Part shown: piece by piece, positions 12,234-24,115 of the stretch
How positions within the stretch are numbered: the stretch's first letter is position 1
Layout of the letters: every line of letters starts with the position of its first letter
From: Cryptomeria japonica
Taxonomy: Eukaryota > Streptophyta > Pinopsida > Cupressales > Cupressaceae
Assembly: GCF_030272615.1 (NCBI RefSeq)
Contig: NC_081406.1
Location: forward strand, 171,142,361-171,206,360
Reading direction: 5' to 3'
Length of the DNA: 64,000 nucleotides
Program-made: the position numbers and the translations under genes
The notes under the pieces: generated by a model
What the model saw: only the letters and a program-made list of their open reading frames with translations
What the model was told of the DNA's origin: nothing
Databases searched by the model: none

Positions 12234-13457
12234 CTAGTCAAGTTCCTCTTCCATTGCCTTGATCCAGTCTTCATCTTTATGTGCCTCTTTGAATGACTTA
12301 GGCTCAAATTTAGAGATCAAACATGATTTTTCTCTAACCTTTCTTCTTGTAAGGATTCCAGCATCCTTATCTCCTATGATCTGCTTAGGATCATGATTCA
12401 ACTTGACATACTGAGGAATGATGTTAACAGATTCCTCTTGCTTTTCTTCTTCATCCTCTTCTCCATCATTATCAGCATCTGCATCTTCCAGTGTAGGAAC
12501 ACTATTGTTGGTACTTGGTTGACTGACAATCGGTTCCCAGAAGGTTACAACTGGTTCATTTACTGCTTGCTCGTTGCCGGTTTCCTCAGTTTTCTCAGAG
12601 GTTTCATCAATTCTCACATTGATACTCACCATAATTCTCTGAGTCTTATTGTTGTAACACTTCAAAGGTTTACTTTTGGTGGAATATCCTAGGAATATTC
12701 CCTCGTCACATTTAGCTTCAAACTTGCCCTGATGTTCACTCCTCTTCATGTAACATTTGCTACCAAACACTCTAAAGTAGCTAACAATAGGTGTTTTACC
12801 AGTCCAATACTCATAAGGAGTTTTATCCTTACCTTTCTTGATGAGTACCTGGTTCATAGTATAGACTGCAGTGCTCACCACTTCTCTCCAAAAGGTGTGA
12901 GCTAACTTTCCTTGAATCAACATGGTTCTAGCTGCTTCAACCACAGTCTGGTTATTCCTCTCTGCTAGGCCATTCTATTGCGGAGTCCGAGGGGCAGACA
13001 GTTGCCTCTTGATGCCATGTTCTTCATAGTACTTATTGAATTCACCGGAAGTGAATTCCCCTCCTTGATCAGTTCTAAGGCACTTGATCCTTTTACCGCT
13101 TTCCTTCTCCACTAATGCTCTGAAGGCTTTGAACTTCCCAAAAGCTTTAGACTTATCTTTCAAGAATGTGACCCACATCATTCTTGAACAGTCATCAGTG
13201 AGAATCATGAAGTACCTATCACCCTGCACACTACTAGTTTTCATAGGACCACACAAATCAATATGCACAAGATCAAGGAAATTGTCAACAGTGAAAGGTT
13301 TACCTTTAAAGGTTGAGGAGGAAATTTTCCCAAGTTGACATTCTCTGCACAGGGCATTTTCTAGTTTGCTCAGCACCGCCAACCCTCTAACTGCCTTGAT
13401 CTTACTAGCCTTCACAATGTTATTAAAGTTTACATGGCAGAGTCTCCTATACCATAT
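12234..13457 (-). pseudogene. copia1 integrase
   Basis: Inserts element DNA into the genome. It begins with the GAG-pre-integrase zinc-finger region (His and Cys in 'LCHVNF' and 'CRECQLGK'). The catalytic core has the first Asp in 'HIDLCGP', the second in 'RTDQGGEF', and the variant TPQQNG motif with its second Gln turned to TAG at 12975-12977. The C-terminal region has 'FRVFGSKCY' and 'KFEAKCDEGIFLGYS', standard for copia integrase. TAG stops at 12234-12236, 12975-12977 and 13458-13460 split it into open frames of 146 and 236 codons. Confidence 0.93.
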
Positions 13458-13979
13458 CTAGCTATCACCAAATTTAGCCATAAGACATGTACTTATATTT
13501 GCATTCAGCTGAAATAGGTTACCTTTGGTCTGCATGCTAGTGGCCACCAATTCACCATTCTTTCCTTTGATTCTACACACTCCATTTTTGAATTCCAGAG
13601 TGAGACCACTGTCATTCAGCTGGGAAACACTCAGAAGGTTGTGTCTGAGACCATCAACCCAATACACATTGTCAGCACTACTCTTTCCATTCAAAGAGAT
13701 GGACCCTCTACGTTTGACCATACATGGTGCATCGTTACCAAAGTGAACCACACCACCATCATACTCTTCCAAGGATAGAAACTTGCTCCGGTCACCAGTC
13801 ATATGGTGAGAACAACCATTGTCAATGATCCACTCATTGGAATTATCAAACTGGGAGACAAGAGCCTTCTTGTTTGACACATCTTCCTTGATAGCAACAA
13901 ACACAATATCTTCATTTTGTTCATGTTCTAATTCCTCATCTATGACACCTTCATCAACTACCACAAAACAGTTTCTCTA
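13458..13979 (-). pseudogene. copia1 aspartic protease and pre-integrase region
   Basis: A 168-codon frame (13458-13964) contains the copia protease signature around residues 46-57, 'DNGCSHHMTG', in which the usual DSG/DTG is DNG. It continues with 'LSLEEYDGG', 'GLRHNLLSVSQL' and the start of the pre-integrase domain. The protease would cut the Gag-Pol polyprotein. Flanking TAG codons (13458-13460 and 13977-13979) separate it from IN and gag. Confidence 0.9.
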
Positions 13980-14060
13980 GTTTCCTCCTTTGAATTTCTT
14001 GAACCTTTCTAGTTTGTCCTTGTTGTCGCCATTAGGATAGTTTACAACAATATGTCCTAT

Positions 14061-14866
14061 CTAGTTACAAGAAAAGCATTTCAAAGGAATCTTACCTCTG
14101 TATTTGTTGGTTCCTTTAGGAAGTTTCCTAGCAAGGAGAGCTTCAAATGCCATCAAAATCTCCTCATCATCCATTTCTCTGCTCTGTCTTAGTTCACCAC
14201 TGGTGCTAGCTTCTTTTCCTTTTCTGGAAGGTACAACATAAGCTTTAAATGCTGATTCAGTCTTTTGAACACTGCCATCAAAACTATTTAGCTCATAGGC
14301 TGTCAACTTTGCAATGATGGAGTCTAGGGATACCTTAGTCTTGTCTATTGATCTCAGCTCCTGAATAGCAGCAACCCTTATTGCATAGACTAGCAATAGG
14401 GATCTCAGGGCTTTTCTTACCATAGTGGAGTCTTCCATTTTACCACCTACACTCTTGATATCTCCAACAACGGTTTTGATTCTTATTCCATACTATTGAA
14501 TTTTTCACCTTCAACCATCCACATGTCTTCAAACTTCCCTTTAAGGCTTTCTTCCTTAGCTTGTTTTACATGCTCATCACCGCCATAGATATTTTCAAGA
14601 GTATCCCATACCTCTTTGGGATTTACCTTATCTTGGACATCAATAAACTCAATGTCAGGTAAAATACTAATTAGGGATTCCATAACTTGCCCATTCTCCT
14701 GCATCTCCCTCTTTTGGTCATCGGTGAGAGTACTGGTAGGAGAAACATAAGCATTCTCAACATAGCTCCAATGTTGAGCACCCATGCTTCTGATGAATAT
14801 CTTCATTCTATCTTTCCATATACTGAAATTTTCTCTGTTAAACTTTGGACCTTCCCTCTTCATCAT
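14061..14866 (-). pseudogene. copia1 gag (capsid and nucleocapsid)
   Basis: Structural protein of the particle. It starts with Met at 14866, close behind the primer site. The first 127 codons match the UBN2/gag family of plant copia ('WKDRMKIFI', 'VWDTLENIYGG'). The frame shifts near 14480, then continues to 14061 with 'AIRVAAIQELRSID' and 'EEILMAFEALLARKLPKG'. It ends at a zinc knuckle with 'CFSCN', where a TAG at 14061-14063 interrupts the CX2CX4HX4C motif. One or two short losses and the stop make it a pseudogene. Confidence 0.88.
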
Positions 14867-14923
14867 TTGACTGGGATATTTACCTCAAGTGGTTAAGCTT
14901 ATAACATAGAGTACCTAGAGGAC

Positions 14924-14935
14924 GCTCTGATACCA
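14924..14935 (-). other. copia1 primer-binding site (tRNA-iMet)
   Basis: Minus strand TGGTATCAGAGC, an exact match to the classic initiator-Met primer site. It starts 2 bp after the 5' LTR end at 14938. Confidence 0.97.
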
Positions 14936-14937
14936 AT

Positions 14938-16453
14938 TGATAACTCAATGATGAACGAATAGTACCAAACCAGTACTGAGAGGGGGGGGGGTTAATCGGT
15001 ACAAACAAAAACACAGTCCTAAACCGGTTTGACAATAGACACTTCAAATGACTGGCAAACAGTGATACTAGTTTGAAACAGAGTGCAACCGGTAAAACTA
15101 AGAATGACTGAGACAAGCATTAACTGGTTACTTATGTATCTTCTCATACAATCTAACACTTCATTTCCATTTCACCCTAATGCATGAATAGGTAATCTAC
15201 TATCAAAGATATACATATAAGCAACTAGATCAACATGATTCACCTCTTGACAGAAAACAACATAGCATCACATGAAGAAGACATCACACATGACACACAT
15301 ATTTTTCATGTGGAAACCCAACTGGGAAAAACCACGGTGGGGATGAATACCCACAAGCTTGTTTTTGAACTCTCTAGAAGTCCGCTCTGTTAGGAGCCTT
15401 GTCCGGTTAAAGACTAATACAATAGGTTCTGTTAAGAACCGATCCTATTAGGGATCACCCGGTTAAGGGATGGCTAGAATACCCGGTTAAGGGTTAAACC
15501 CTGTTAAAGGTTACCTTGCTAGAGGATTTCAAGAACTCAATAGCTAAAGGATTTCAATAAATCAATAGCTTTGAGTTACCCTGTTAAAGGATTTACAACA
15601 AGCCGGTTAAAGCTACCCTGTTAAGAGATTTCACAACTGTTGAAGTGGTTAAAGATCAAAAGGTATAACAATGATCTGATGATAGCACTCAATGCCAATG
15701 CAGATCCACTTAAGCTCATCTTCACCTTCTGCACTTAAAATTTACAGGTATCACTTCTCTCCTCTGGTCTGGCAAGAATAACGTATCTCTTCTCTTGGAT
15801 ACACACACAGAACTTTTGCCAACAACATCAGAAAGAAACACAACTTTGACCTTATAGGAAAACAAATAGGTTGGTAGCATAAACCCTGAACCCTAAACCT
15901 GTTAGGTTAAGGCATTCAAACGGTTCAATCTTGACCGTTGAGCACATTGCATTAAATGCAACAGTCTTGATCCAATCTCAAGTCATTCTCCATCGTTTGT
16001 TTTCCACCGATTTCTTGGCGGCTGATAACCCATCACATGTTATCACCATTTATAGACTTCACACATTCCTGAGGTAGATAATAACAATCTCCTTCATGCA
16101 AGATCCTTCATGCGCACAAGGCTTACATGGCAACACAATCTATTCTTTGTTGCCATGCTAACTCATCACACAAAGTCACCGGTTGAGCCACACAGAATTG
16201 AAGCACTTCAACCAGAAACCCTGAAGTTGAGACTACCAACCGGTAGTCATACAAAGCTTCCATGTTCCAGTTCCCATAGTCATATGCTGGTTCACCTTGA
16301 ACCAAAAACACCACTTCACTTTGGCACAAATGTCGGTTCACAGTGTTGTACTAGTTCTCACATATGCCTGTTGACACCTCTTCAGCATATTGACATTAAT
16401 GAAAACATACAATGTTAATACCGGCTCTCATACTAGTTCACATAATGCCAACA
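14938..16453 (-). repeat. copia1 5' LTR
   Basis: 1,516 bp, bounded by TG and CA on the plus strand. Features match the 3' copy: G-run of 10 or more at about 14980-14990, GGGAAAAACCACGGTGGGG at about 15324, and the GTTAAAGG-type unit array at about 15390-15625. It is slightly longer than the 3' LTR owing to a duplicated stretch near 15541-15570. Confidence 0.95.
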
Positions 16454-16458
16454 ATTAC
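16454..16458. other. Target-site duplication ATTAC, right of copia1
   Basis: ATTAC immediately outside the right LTR. It matches 9025-9029 exactly. Confidence 0.93.
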
Positions 16459-17199
16459 ATCCTTATCTCTCCATATTAGTGTCTATATCTCATTTTTTGG
16501 TCAATAGAGAGGTCTAGAGCTTGGTAAGAGAGGGGTCTAAAAATGGCCAAAGAGAGGGAGGGAGGGAGAGTTCATGAAATAGGTCTAGATCTTGGTGGAG
16601 AGAAAGTAGGATAGAGAGAGGTAGAGAAATGGATATTAAGATATAGGGAGATGTAGAGAAAAGGAGAGAGATAGTGAGAGATGTGTTATAGAGAAGTAGA
16701 AAGAGGAAGGATGGAGAGAGTGGTAGATAGATAGGTCTAGTGAAGGATAGGAAGAGAGTGGTAGAGAGATAGGTCTAGAGAGGGATAGGGAGAGAGAGAG
16801 AGAGATGTGAGATAGAGAAACATATAATGAAAGTGAGGGGGAGGTGAGATAGGTATAGAAAGGGAGAGAAGATGACAGTGAGAGATCATTTTTCTCCGCA
16901 TAATATGAGCCCATTATAACAAGCTCATGTTATTATTTAATTTGTGTATTTTCAACCCTCTAATTTAGATTTGTCTTAGGCATCAAACCCAAAGAGTTGG
17001 ATTGATGTGTCAATGTCCACAAGTGGTATTTTACAATTTCAAACAAAAATACAATCTTGAGCATGTTATTTATCAAGTTTGCATAATGTTTCAATGTCAA
17101 TTTAAAAAATACCGCAATTATGTTGAGAAATCTCTCTTAGTGTTCTAACCAAGCAATTTTTTATATGTTAAGGTTTTGATCTTTAATTTCCTTTATTGT
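16459..17199. repeat. GA-rich degenerate repeat and AT-rich spacer
   Basis: From about 16500 to 16890 a purine-rich stretch repeats units beginning AGGTCTAG followed by GAGAGAG-type sequence (at about 16510, 16582, 16735 and 16768). From 16900 to 17199 the sequence is AT-rich with nothing recognised. A 92-codon Ser-rich minus-strand frame is a by-product of the GA repeat. Confidence 0.7.
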
Positions 17200-17688
17200 T
17201 GGACCTCTATTTTTTTTCAACAACCTATGTATGATATTTTTTGTTTCATCTTTTGTTGTTCATCAAAAATTTAAAATAAATCATATTTTTACAAACTAGA
17301 CTCTATTCTTTACAAATTTAGTAATAGATTTTTTATTAGTTTCCAGAAAACTTAGGGGCATGCATGCTCAATTTTTTATTTTTTATAGACGTGTCCATTT
17401 TGAAAACCTATAAAAATCATCTATTTAGTAACTAATTTGTAGAATAATAGAGCATAAAGTACATGGCATTAGCTAATTTTTTCATGCAAGTGATTTTTGA
17501 AATACTGAAAAAAGTTGATATTTTAAAATGCTCTATTATATTTTTTTTAATAAAAAGGGAAAAAAAATTGTGTCCCTTATTTGAACCCCTTAATCTCTAC
17601 CATTTAAAAAAATAGAAATTTAGAAAGTAGATTCAAAGCACTATGACTCTTGTTCTTATTCAGTCTTCAAATTTTGAGTGTAACTGTC
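17200..17688. repeat. Dispersed AT-rich repeat, copy 2 (left part)
   Basis: Related to 5030-5570 in the same order. It continues after gypsy1 at 61661. The final bases CTGTC (17684-17688) are the likely target site of gypsy1. Confidence 0.6.
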
Positions 17689-18811
17689 TCTTTAGGTTAA
17701 AGTTGAACTCCAAAGAAATGCCCTGAAACTTGTTAGTCCATCATACAATATAAAAATGAAAGATACGAGAAACTTAACTTCAAAAAATGAAGAAACATGA
17801 AGTAAATGAAATAAACAAGATTATACCTTTCATGATTTACACCTCATTGTGTCCTAACTCTATTGTTCCTGGTTGCAGATGATTTGCTCTCAAACAAGCA
17901 CTAGTAGCTTCCAAGATGGCATATAAAGAATGGATTGATAGTTAATTGATACTATGATATGCATATGCAAATTATTTAAGCTAACGTGATAGTAAGCTAT
18001 GATGAGAATTCTAAAATTGTTAATTGCTTCGAACTCAAACTCACGGACGTAAGATAAAGACTCCTAGAATGACTATATGATTAGCTATTAGTCTATTAGT
18101 TTCAAAATGTCTTAGGAGACCTCTTTTTATAGATTTTTTAGTGCATGATCTTAGGTGGCAGAGATCAACAGTCATGATCAAATCTTGCAGATTGGATGGC
18201 TATGAGCAAGAAGTTGAAGGTTGAGAGAAAGGGGGAAGGAGAAGACAAGTGTCACTCATCTCACCTTGATTGAGGGGATGACTTGAGAGGATATAATATA
18301 GTTGGAGAAGATGTAGGAATGAGAGGACAAGTGGACTCAATTCCTCCTAAGATATAGGGATGTTGGAGATAATATAGAAGAAGGTTAGGAAATATGTGGA
18401 CGTACACAATATTTCATTTATTTTGAAAGTTGGAGATAAGTGGCTAATAAATGATTTAATTTTGCTGAATTAATTTAGCCACATGATGGATGAGTTGGCA
18501 AAGAGGAAGTGATGTGGAGAATAAAATGGGAGTTGGAAAATGGATTAAATAATTAAGAAATTATTTAATTAATGAGACTATAGGATAGTAGATAGAAGAA
18601 TAATTAAATATCAGATATTTAATTAATTGATTAGAATAAAAGGATATAACAAATTAATTAATAAAATGTTTTAATTAAATTAGTTAATAGAAGGACATGA
18701 AATGAATCAAATAAATGAACCTTTTCAAATTAACTATTTATTAGAAGAATAGTTATTAAATAAATATAAAATATTTATTTAATTGCTCATAGACAATTTT
18801 ATGTGTATACA
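17689..18811 (-). repeat. gypsy1 3' LTR
   Basis: About 1.12 kb, aligned throughout with 60522-61655. The plus-strand right end is TGTATACA. The left end is approximate (begins TCTTTAGG, against CGTCAAGG in the other copy). It holds a TATA-like CTATAAAAAG on the minus strand at 18123-18132 and a run of A/T palindromes at about 18540-18790. Confidence 0.93.
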
Positions 18812-18826
18812 TTTTGCCCCTCTTTG
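18812..18826 (-). other. gypsy1 polypurine tract
   Basis: Minus strand CAAAGAGGGGCAAAA directly before the 3' LTR. gypsy2 has the same sequence in the same place (41708-41722). Confidence 0.9.
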
Positions 18827-20028
18827 AAATGATGTTGAGACAACATTGTTTCCAAGATTAAATTAAGTCTCGATAATGCACTTGATGAAGATAAAAATCT
18901 TGATTGTGTGCCCACTCGGGAGATTGATCGTGAAATTCTTTGAAAAATTGAATGATTAATCTCTCAATAATAAAAAGGCCCCTCAATGAAATTCATTTGT
19001 GAAAAATAAATTAAATTTCCCCACTTAAAATCATTAATTACCCTTTCAAATGGTAATTATAAAATTAACCTAGGTTAATTTTATCCTCATTTGCATCCTT
19101 GTCAGCTTAAAGAATTGTTTTGTTGAGCTATCAAAATGATGATTCCATTCAAGAACCATTGATTTGAGCATGTACAACGTTAGTAGCGACCTCTTGAGTA
19201 TGGTTATCTGATATGTACCTTATCCCGAGCTTGTTTACAACTTTCCGTACAAATTTCCTTGTTTTTCGGCACGTGTTAGGATATTTTGATTTTTTTTGCA
19301 ATTTTCGCCATTGCATTTTAGCACTTTTGTCTCGTATGTTAGTGCACATGCATCTTATGTTAGCACTTTTGATAGTTTAACACAATTGTCTATTTTGTTC
19401 ATGCTTTTGCAATGTATATTAGTGCTTTCATTATGTTAGCACTTATGCTTTGAGTGTTCGCGCATATGTTAAAAAGGTTAGCGCATTCGACTATTTTCAT
19501 GCTTTTACTCCAAGTGTTATCGCTAAATATTATTTGGGTTCATGCATATGTGTGTTTCAGTGCTTGTGCTTAATAGAATAGTGTATTTTCTTTAAGGAAT
19601 AACGCAATTGGTAAGAAATGAATTTGTCAGATTTTGACTATGTTAAAATTATGTCATATGATTTGATTTAGACATTTAAATGTGTGAATTTGATTAAAAG
19701 TATTCAATTAATGTCTGATTGATAAGGATTCTAAAAATTTTGATTGATAAGATAAATAAATGATTGATAATTGATGGATTGATAGATTAGCTCTAAGACA
19801 TTGATTTAGTCTCTAATGAAGAGTGCGATACAGTTTGATTGAACTCATTGATTGATAGATAACCATGATTGTTAGTTTTAGGTTTTTTTTGATAGCCTAA
19901 TTTGTTTGTTCGAAAATATTTTATCGATTGTTGATGTGATTGATTGTTTGTTTGGTAGATTGATAGATTAGTGATCTCTTAGATTTGATAGATAGATGAT
20001 TGATAGAGATCAAATTCTCTTATTAAAT
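18827..20028. repeat. gypsy1 3' untranslated region with inverted motif array
   Basis: Between polypurine tract and PMD ORF. From about 19320 to 19620 it repeats phrases of the type TATGTTAGCACTTTTG and GGTTAGCGCATTCG with variation. The same motif in the opposite orientation (AAAAGTGCTAACCTATG, AGCGCTAACC) forms two arrays in the leader at about 58905-59125 and 60185-60450. From 19730 to 20030, GATTGATAGAT-type simple repeats dominate. A 66-codon frame at 19149-19349 has no recognisable content. Confidence 0.75.
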
Positions 20029-22125
20029 AGGAGAAGCTTGATGTTCTCCAATGTTGGGAGAAATTCCCAGTCATGCGCCATTTAGCGTCAGAGCTTACAT
20101 AGGATGAGATTAGACATATTATAGATGTCTATGGATTATACCATTTGTTGTATATGTCTGGTATTACTCATAATAGGGGTTTGTTGACTACCTTAGAAAA
20201 CAGATGACATAGTGAACATAACACTTTCCACCTGCCCACTGGTGAGATCAATTTTACACTCGAGGATGTGTACAAGATTCTACACATCCTATGACTGGCG
20301 AGTTAGTCTAGTATGATTTTCAAGATCTTGGAGGGATAGAGGCTTCCAGAGCCGTATTTAGTGATGAGAGCATTTATAGAGGAGATATCCAATGGGAGGA
20401 TATGATCATGTACTATGAGACTCTCCCAGTTATTCTTTTAGGATTGATTGGTGGATTCATCTATCCAGATAGGAGATCTTGAGGTTTTTCCATTGGTTGG
20501 GGTGGGATTATAAATAGCATGATGCAACATCGGACTCGATATGCATGGGGTTTTTGCATGCTTGCTCATTTATATCATGATCTTCATTGGGTTGTCTTTG
20601 ATGACGATGCTATTATGTCTACAGTATGTACACTTTTACAGATCTGGTGTTGGAAGCGCATTGTTGTTACCTAACCTATCCATCATAGAGTTCATGGTGA
20701 AAGGCAACCATATGTCTATTTATACACAGGTATCCTTACTCAAAATAAGTTGGGTAAGATGGAGTATTGGTACTAGGTTCTGGATTTAGTGGATACCATC
20801 ATTTGGAGACCCTATATCACCTGTGAGCCATGGATGGATTATGCATAGATATTACCATATATTTTGCAAAGTAGATATTTGAATGGTCGTACTCCTTACA
20901 TTATTGAGCAACAATTGATTGGTTGCATTTTGAGAATAGTTTGGGATTATTCTGCACATGCCTACTGGTGTCGCCATGTATGCAAAATGATACAAGGATA
21001 GGCGAGATTGGGGACCTTCTTTTTCTTTAGAGATAGCACACACAAAGTTTTTGGTTGCTCCTATGGTTGCTTATAATTTGAGATTACACATTTTGGATCC
21101 CTGGGTTATTGTGGATTATGCTCAGTACATACTTGCAAACCCTTTTCCTCATATCACTGATCCATCATACCCTCCTCCCAACTCAGGAGATGAGGAGGAG
21201 GATTCAGATGATCTCATCATTACAAGATAGAGACGTAGGTGAGATCTTAGAGCTGCTCGAGAGGCCAAAGATGAGGGGGGTGAGGGAGGAGATGGAGACG
21301 AAGGAGGTAGGGGCCCTAGGAAGAGAGGAGGTCTATTGAGATTTGATGGAGGGCCTTTTGGACTGATTGGCAGGGTTGGGAGACCACTTCCCATGGGAGG
21401 GAGAGATGTAGGAAGGATTGGGAGGGATACAGGCAGGACAGGGATGAGAGAAGTGAGAGGATTACCCTCTACTAGAAGAGGTAGGAGTACTAATTGGATA
21501 GAGGTCAAGGGAGAGGCATTGATTTTGGTCAGATTCGGTCAAATCCTAGGGTTATTGTAGCTCATGATGGAGGGGATGAAGTGGAGGAGGACTAAGAGGA
21601 TCATGTTTGTCTCATTAGATGACAGGTCTTGAGGGCTACTCAGGTTGAGATTCCAGTAGGGGGAGAGAGAGGTGGAGATGAGGGGATGTAGGATATGCCA
21701 GAGTAGGAGACCTTGGATGATCTCAGAGCGTAGATAGATCAACTGAGGGAACAAGTACATACACTTATGATAGAGAGAGACAGGGCTATTAGGAGACAGT
21801 AGGATACTCAGGCCCCACTTTATCACATTCAACAGGATGGATCTGGTACTCTCCCAACCAGTACCATCAGAGCATTATTTTAGGCTAGGAAGGAGACAAC
21901 ACATTGGTGACAACTATATGAGGATTTAGTCTCAGAGAGCTAGAGAGAAGGGAGCTATCAGACTATTGTGAGGATGGCTACCAACAGTGGTGGGGTCATG
22001 GGACCTCCTCAGAGGAGTGGAGATCGAGTGGGGGGGGGCATTCTCCTAGAGGATTTTCTCACCCACAGCCACACAGATGGACAAATTGAGGTGGTAGTGG
22101 CACGGGACAGCCTTGACTTGCAGAT
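20029..22125 (+). pseudogene. Plant mobile domain (PMD) ORF of gypsy1, antisense to gag-pol
   Basis: Reading begins around 20029 ('EKLD' then 'CWEKFPVMRH'). The PMD core follows: 'YHLLYMSGITHNRGLLTTLENR', then a stop where the gypsy2 copy has Trp, then 'NTFHLPTGEINFTLEDVYKIL', 'PVILLGLIGGFIYP', 'TRYAWGFCMLAHLYHDLH' and 'IIWRPYI'. This is the aminotransferase-like/PMD fold family (PF10536-type) known from MAIN/MAIL proteins and transposons. After about 21100 comes a Gly/Arg/Asp-rich tail and a heptad-like stretch near 21715-21795. Stops (TGA, TAG) and at least one frameshift break it. The equivalent ORF in gypsy2 (42864-44768) is the better-preserved copy. Its role in the element is not known; chromatin silencing evasion is only a guess. 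Confidence 0.85.
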
Positions 22126-23269
22126 GTGATTTATATTGATGAGGCACTATATTTTATTATTAATTTGATATCCTTGTATACTTGGACTTTTTATTGTTTT
22201 ATGATGATCTATATGCATACATGGACTCTATATGATGTTAATGATTCATGATTTATTATGCATGTTACTCTATATGATGATGATCTATATGCATTGATGA
22301 TATATATGCAGTGATTAGATGGAGGCAGATTTGATGATCTTCTTTTTCCTTTATTTTTATGATGATGATGTTTTATATGATGATTGAAATGAAAATGAAT
22401 TTGACTTTTTATTTTGATGATCATGGATGCAAATGCAAATGATTCTATAATGTGTTACTTAAATGATGCAAATGCAATGATCTATATGAGAATGCTTCTA
22501 ATGATAAATGAATGTTGATTTTTTTATTGTTAATGTGCATGCATATGATGAAATGATTTTAAATGCAAAATGATCTACATGAAATGTATTTGATGTCAAG
22601 TTTGATGATTTTTAAAATGCAAATGATGATTATGAAATTCAATTTATGGATGCTAATATGTAATGCTTATGATTATAATGAATCTAAGTGCAAAGATGCA
22701 ACTAAATGACCTTAATGGATAAAAATGAACTAAAATGATAATAAACCTAATGCAAATAATAATGATGATATACTACATGATTGTGAAATTCACTTAATGA
22801 AATGCAAACCAATGAAATGATTGAATGCAACTAAATGAAATGAATGACAATAACTTAAATGATTCTAAAGATGAAATAACCTACAATGATCAAATGCAAA
22901 TTGTTTTTGTTTGTCCAAATATACTCAATATTTATTTATAGCCATTGATCTCTGAATGGAATGAAATTCAACTAATAATGAATTCTTATAATGTAGATGA
23001 TAATGAGATAATCTAAAATGATACTTACATTCTTCAAATGATGTCTTATAACAATGCTTGATTTCATTGTTGAGCTTTTAAATGTTGTAAGAAAATACAA
23101 GAAACTTGACATAATTATTCAAGTTGACCAAAGTATTTCTTACATGGATTTTGATATAGAAAGTTAATACAAGCAACTTGATATGATGAATCAAGCCGAC
23201 CTGAGTATGGGCTATCTCATTTCATGTATGACACAGAAAATCCTCCTTGATCTTTTGTTGATCATGTTC
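22126..23269. other. gypsy1 AT-rich noncoding region with ATGATG-type simple sequence
   Basis: From about 22180 to 22860 the sequence is built from ATGAT, TATATGCA and AAATGCAAATGA phrases. No protein is evident. The same position in gypsy2 (44770-45250) is of the same character. Confidence 0.6.
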
Positions 23270-23375
23270 CTAGACAGGTACATACCTTAATAAGAGATAA
23301 ACCACAGACAACAAATAAAGAAAATAATCATGCCCCATCATAGCGTCTCTAGTCATGGACATCCTTGAGTTGCAT
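23270..23375. other. Conserved noncoding block shared by gypsy1 and gypsy2
   Basis: Aligns with 45510-45615 in gypsy2: 'AAGAGA', 'CCACAGACAACAAA', 'CCCCATC', 'CTCTAGTC' or 'TTCTAGTC', 'GGACATCCT' or 'AGACATCCT'. The surrounding sequence is much less alike. It lies downstream of IN in the element's sense direction. Function unknown. Confidence 0.55.
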
Positions 23376-24115
23376 AGAGTACATGAATAGCAATAAATCA
23401 AGATATAAACAATGAATCTTGTACATCATTCACATGTTCTCATGGTCATTAACTTATATAATCATCTTGATGAATGATAATTGGTAATTCTTCATTACTT
23501 GTTGGTTTATTCCTTGTATTCTGAGTTTCACGATTCACTTGTTACAAAATGCCTTGATCTTTGTTGCTTTGTTTCTCGTTATCTGTTTCAAAACCCTAGG
23601 TGTTTTGGTTTTTTTCAAAGTTTTTTGAATGTTTTGGAATTTCAAAGATTTAAAAGATCACCTTAGCAAAATGAATTAGGATTTTGCCCGCAATGGAAAC
23701 AAAATTTATTATGGATGTACGAAAGGATGATCCAAACCATGGTGGGATAAATACATATATGATTGATTAATTCCAAGACAGTCACTACACTAAGTATGTC
23801 AAAGATTGATAATTGTTGGTAAGCTGCATATTTCCTGCTAATGGTTCAGAGCAATGGATGCAAAAGATAAATGGAAAGGCTAGGATGGATCGAAGCAATA
23901 GATATGATAGGCTGGATAGATGCACAAAGCGATCTCATAGATGGAAGAACCCACTTTTAGATAGCACCTGTTTACTAGGTTTTCACTATCTAAATTTATT
24001 GCTTTTTTTCCATATTTGATTTTTTTGTTCTATTTTCACTGTTTTATGCTTTTTAGGGATTTTCTACTTTTTTTATTTTTACTGATTTCTTCAGGACTTT
24101 ATATCTCAAGCATAG
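23376..24115. other. gypsy1 spacer between conserved block and integrase
   Basis: AT-rich with T-runs close to the IN stop (24005-24085). Two frames of 61 and 68 codons show nothing recognisable. Confidence 0.5.

Larger units (their letters stand above)
9030..16453 (-). mobile_element. copia1: full-length Ty1/copia retrotransposon
   Basis: A 7,424-bp element on the minus strand with two LTRs (9030-10517 and 14938-16453). Both LTRs run TGATAACTC...GCCAACA on the plus strand, so the element is TG...CA bounded on either strand. It is flanked by perfect ATTAC duplications at 9025-9029 and 16454-16458. A tRNA-iMet primer site and a polypurine tract are in the expected places. Domain order gag, PR, IN, RT, RNase H places it in Ty1/copia. 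The body is one broken polyprotein: six or seven TAG stops, a 2-bp deletion near 12107 and a shift near 14480. It differs clearly from copia2 and copia3 in gag and LTR sequence. Confidence 0.97.

Noticed and set aside
21149-21508. A 119-codon Pro/Ser/Leu-rich minus-strand ORF in gypsy1
   Set aside because: Antisense shadow of the Gly/Arg-rich tail of the gypsy1 PMD ORF.
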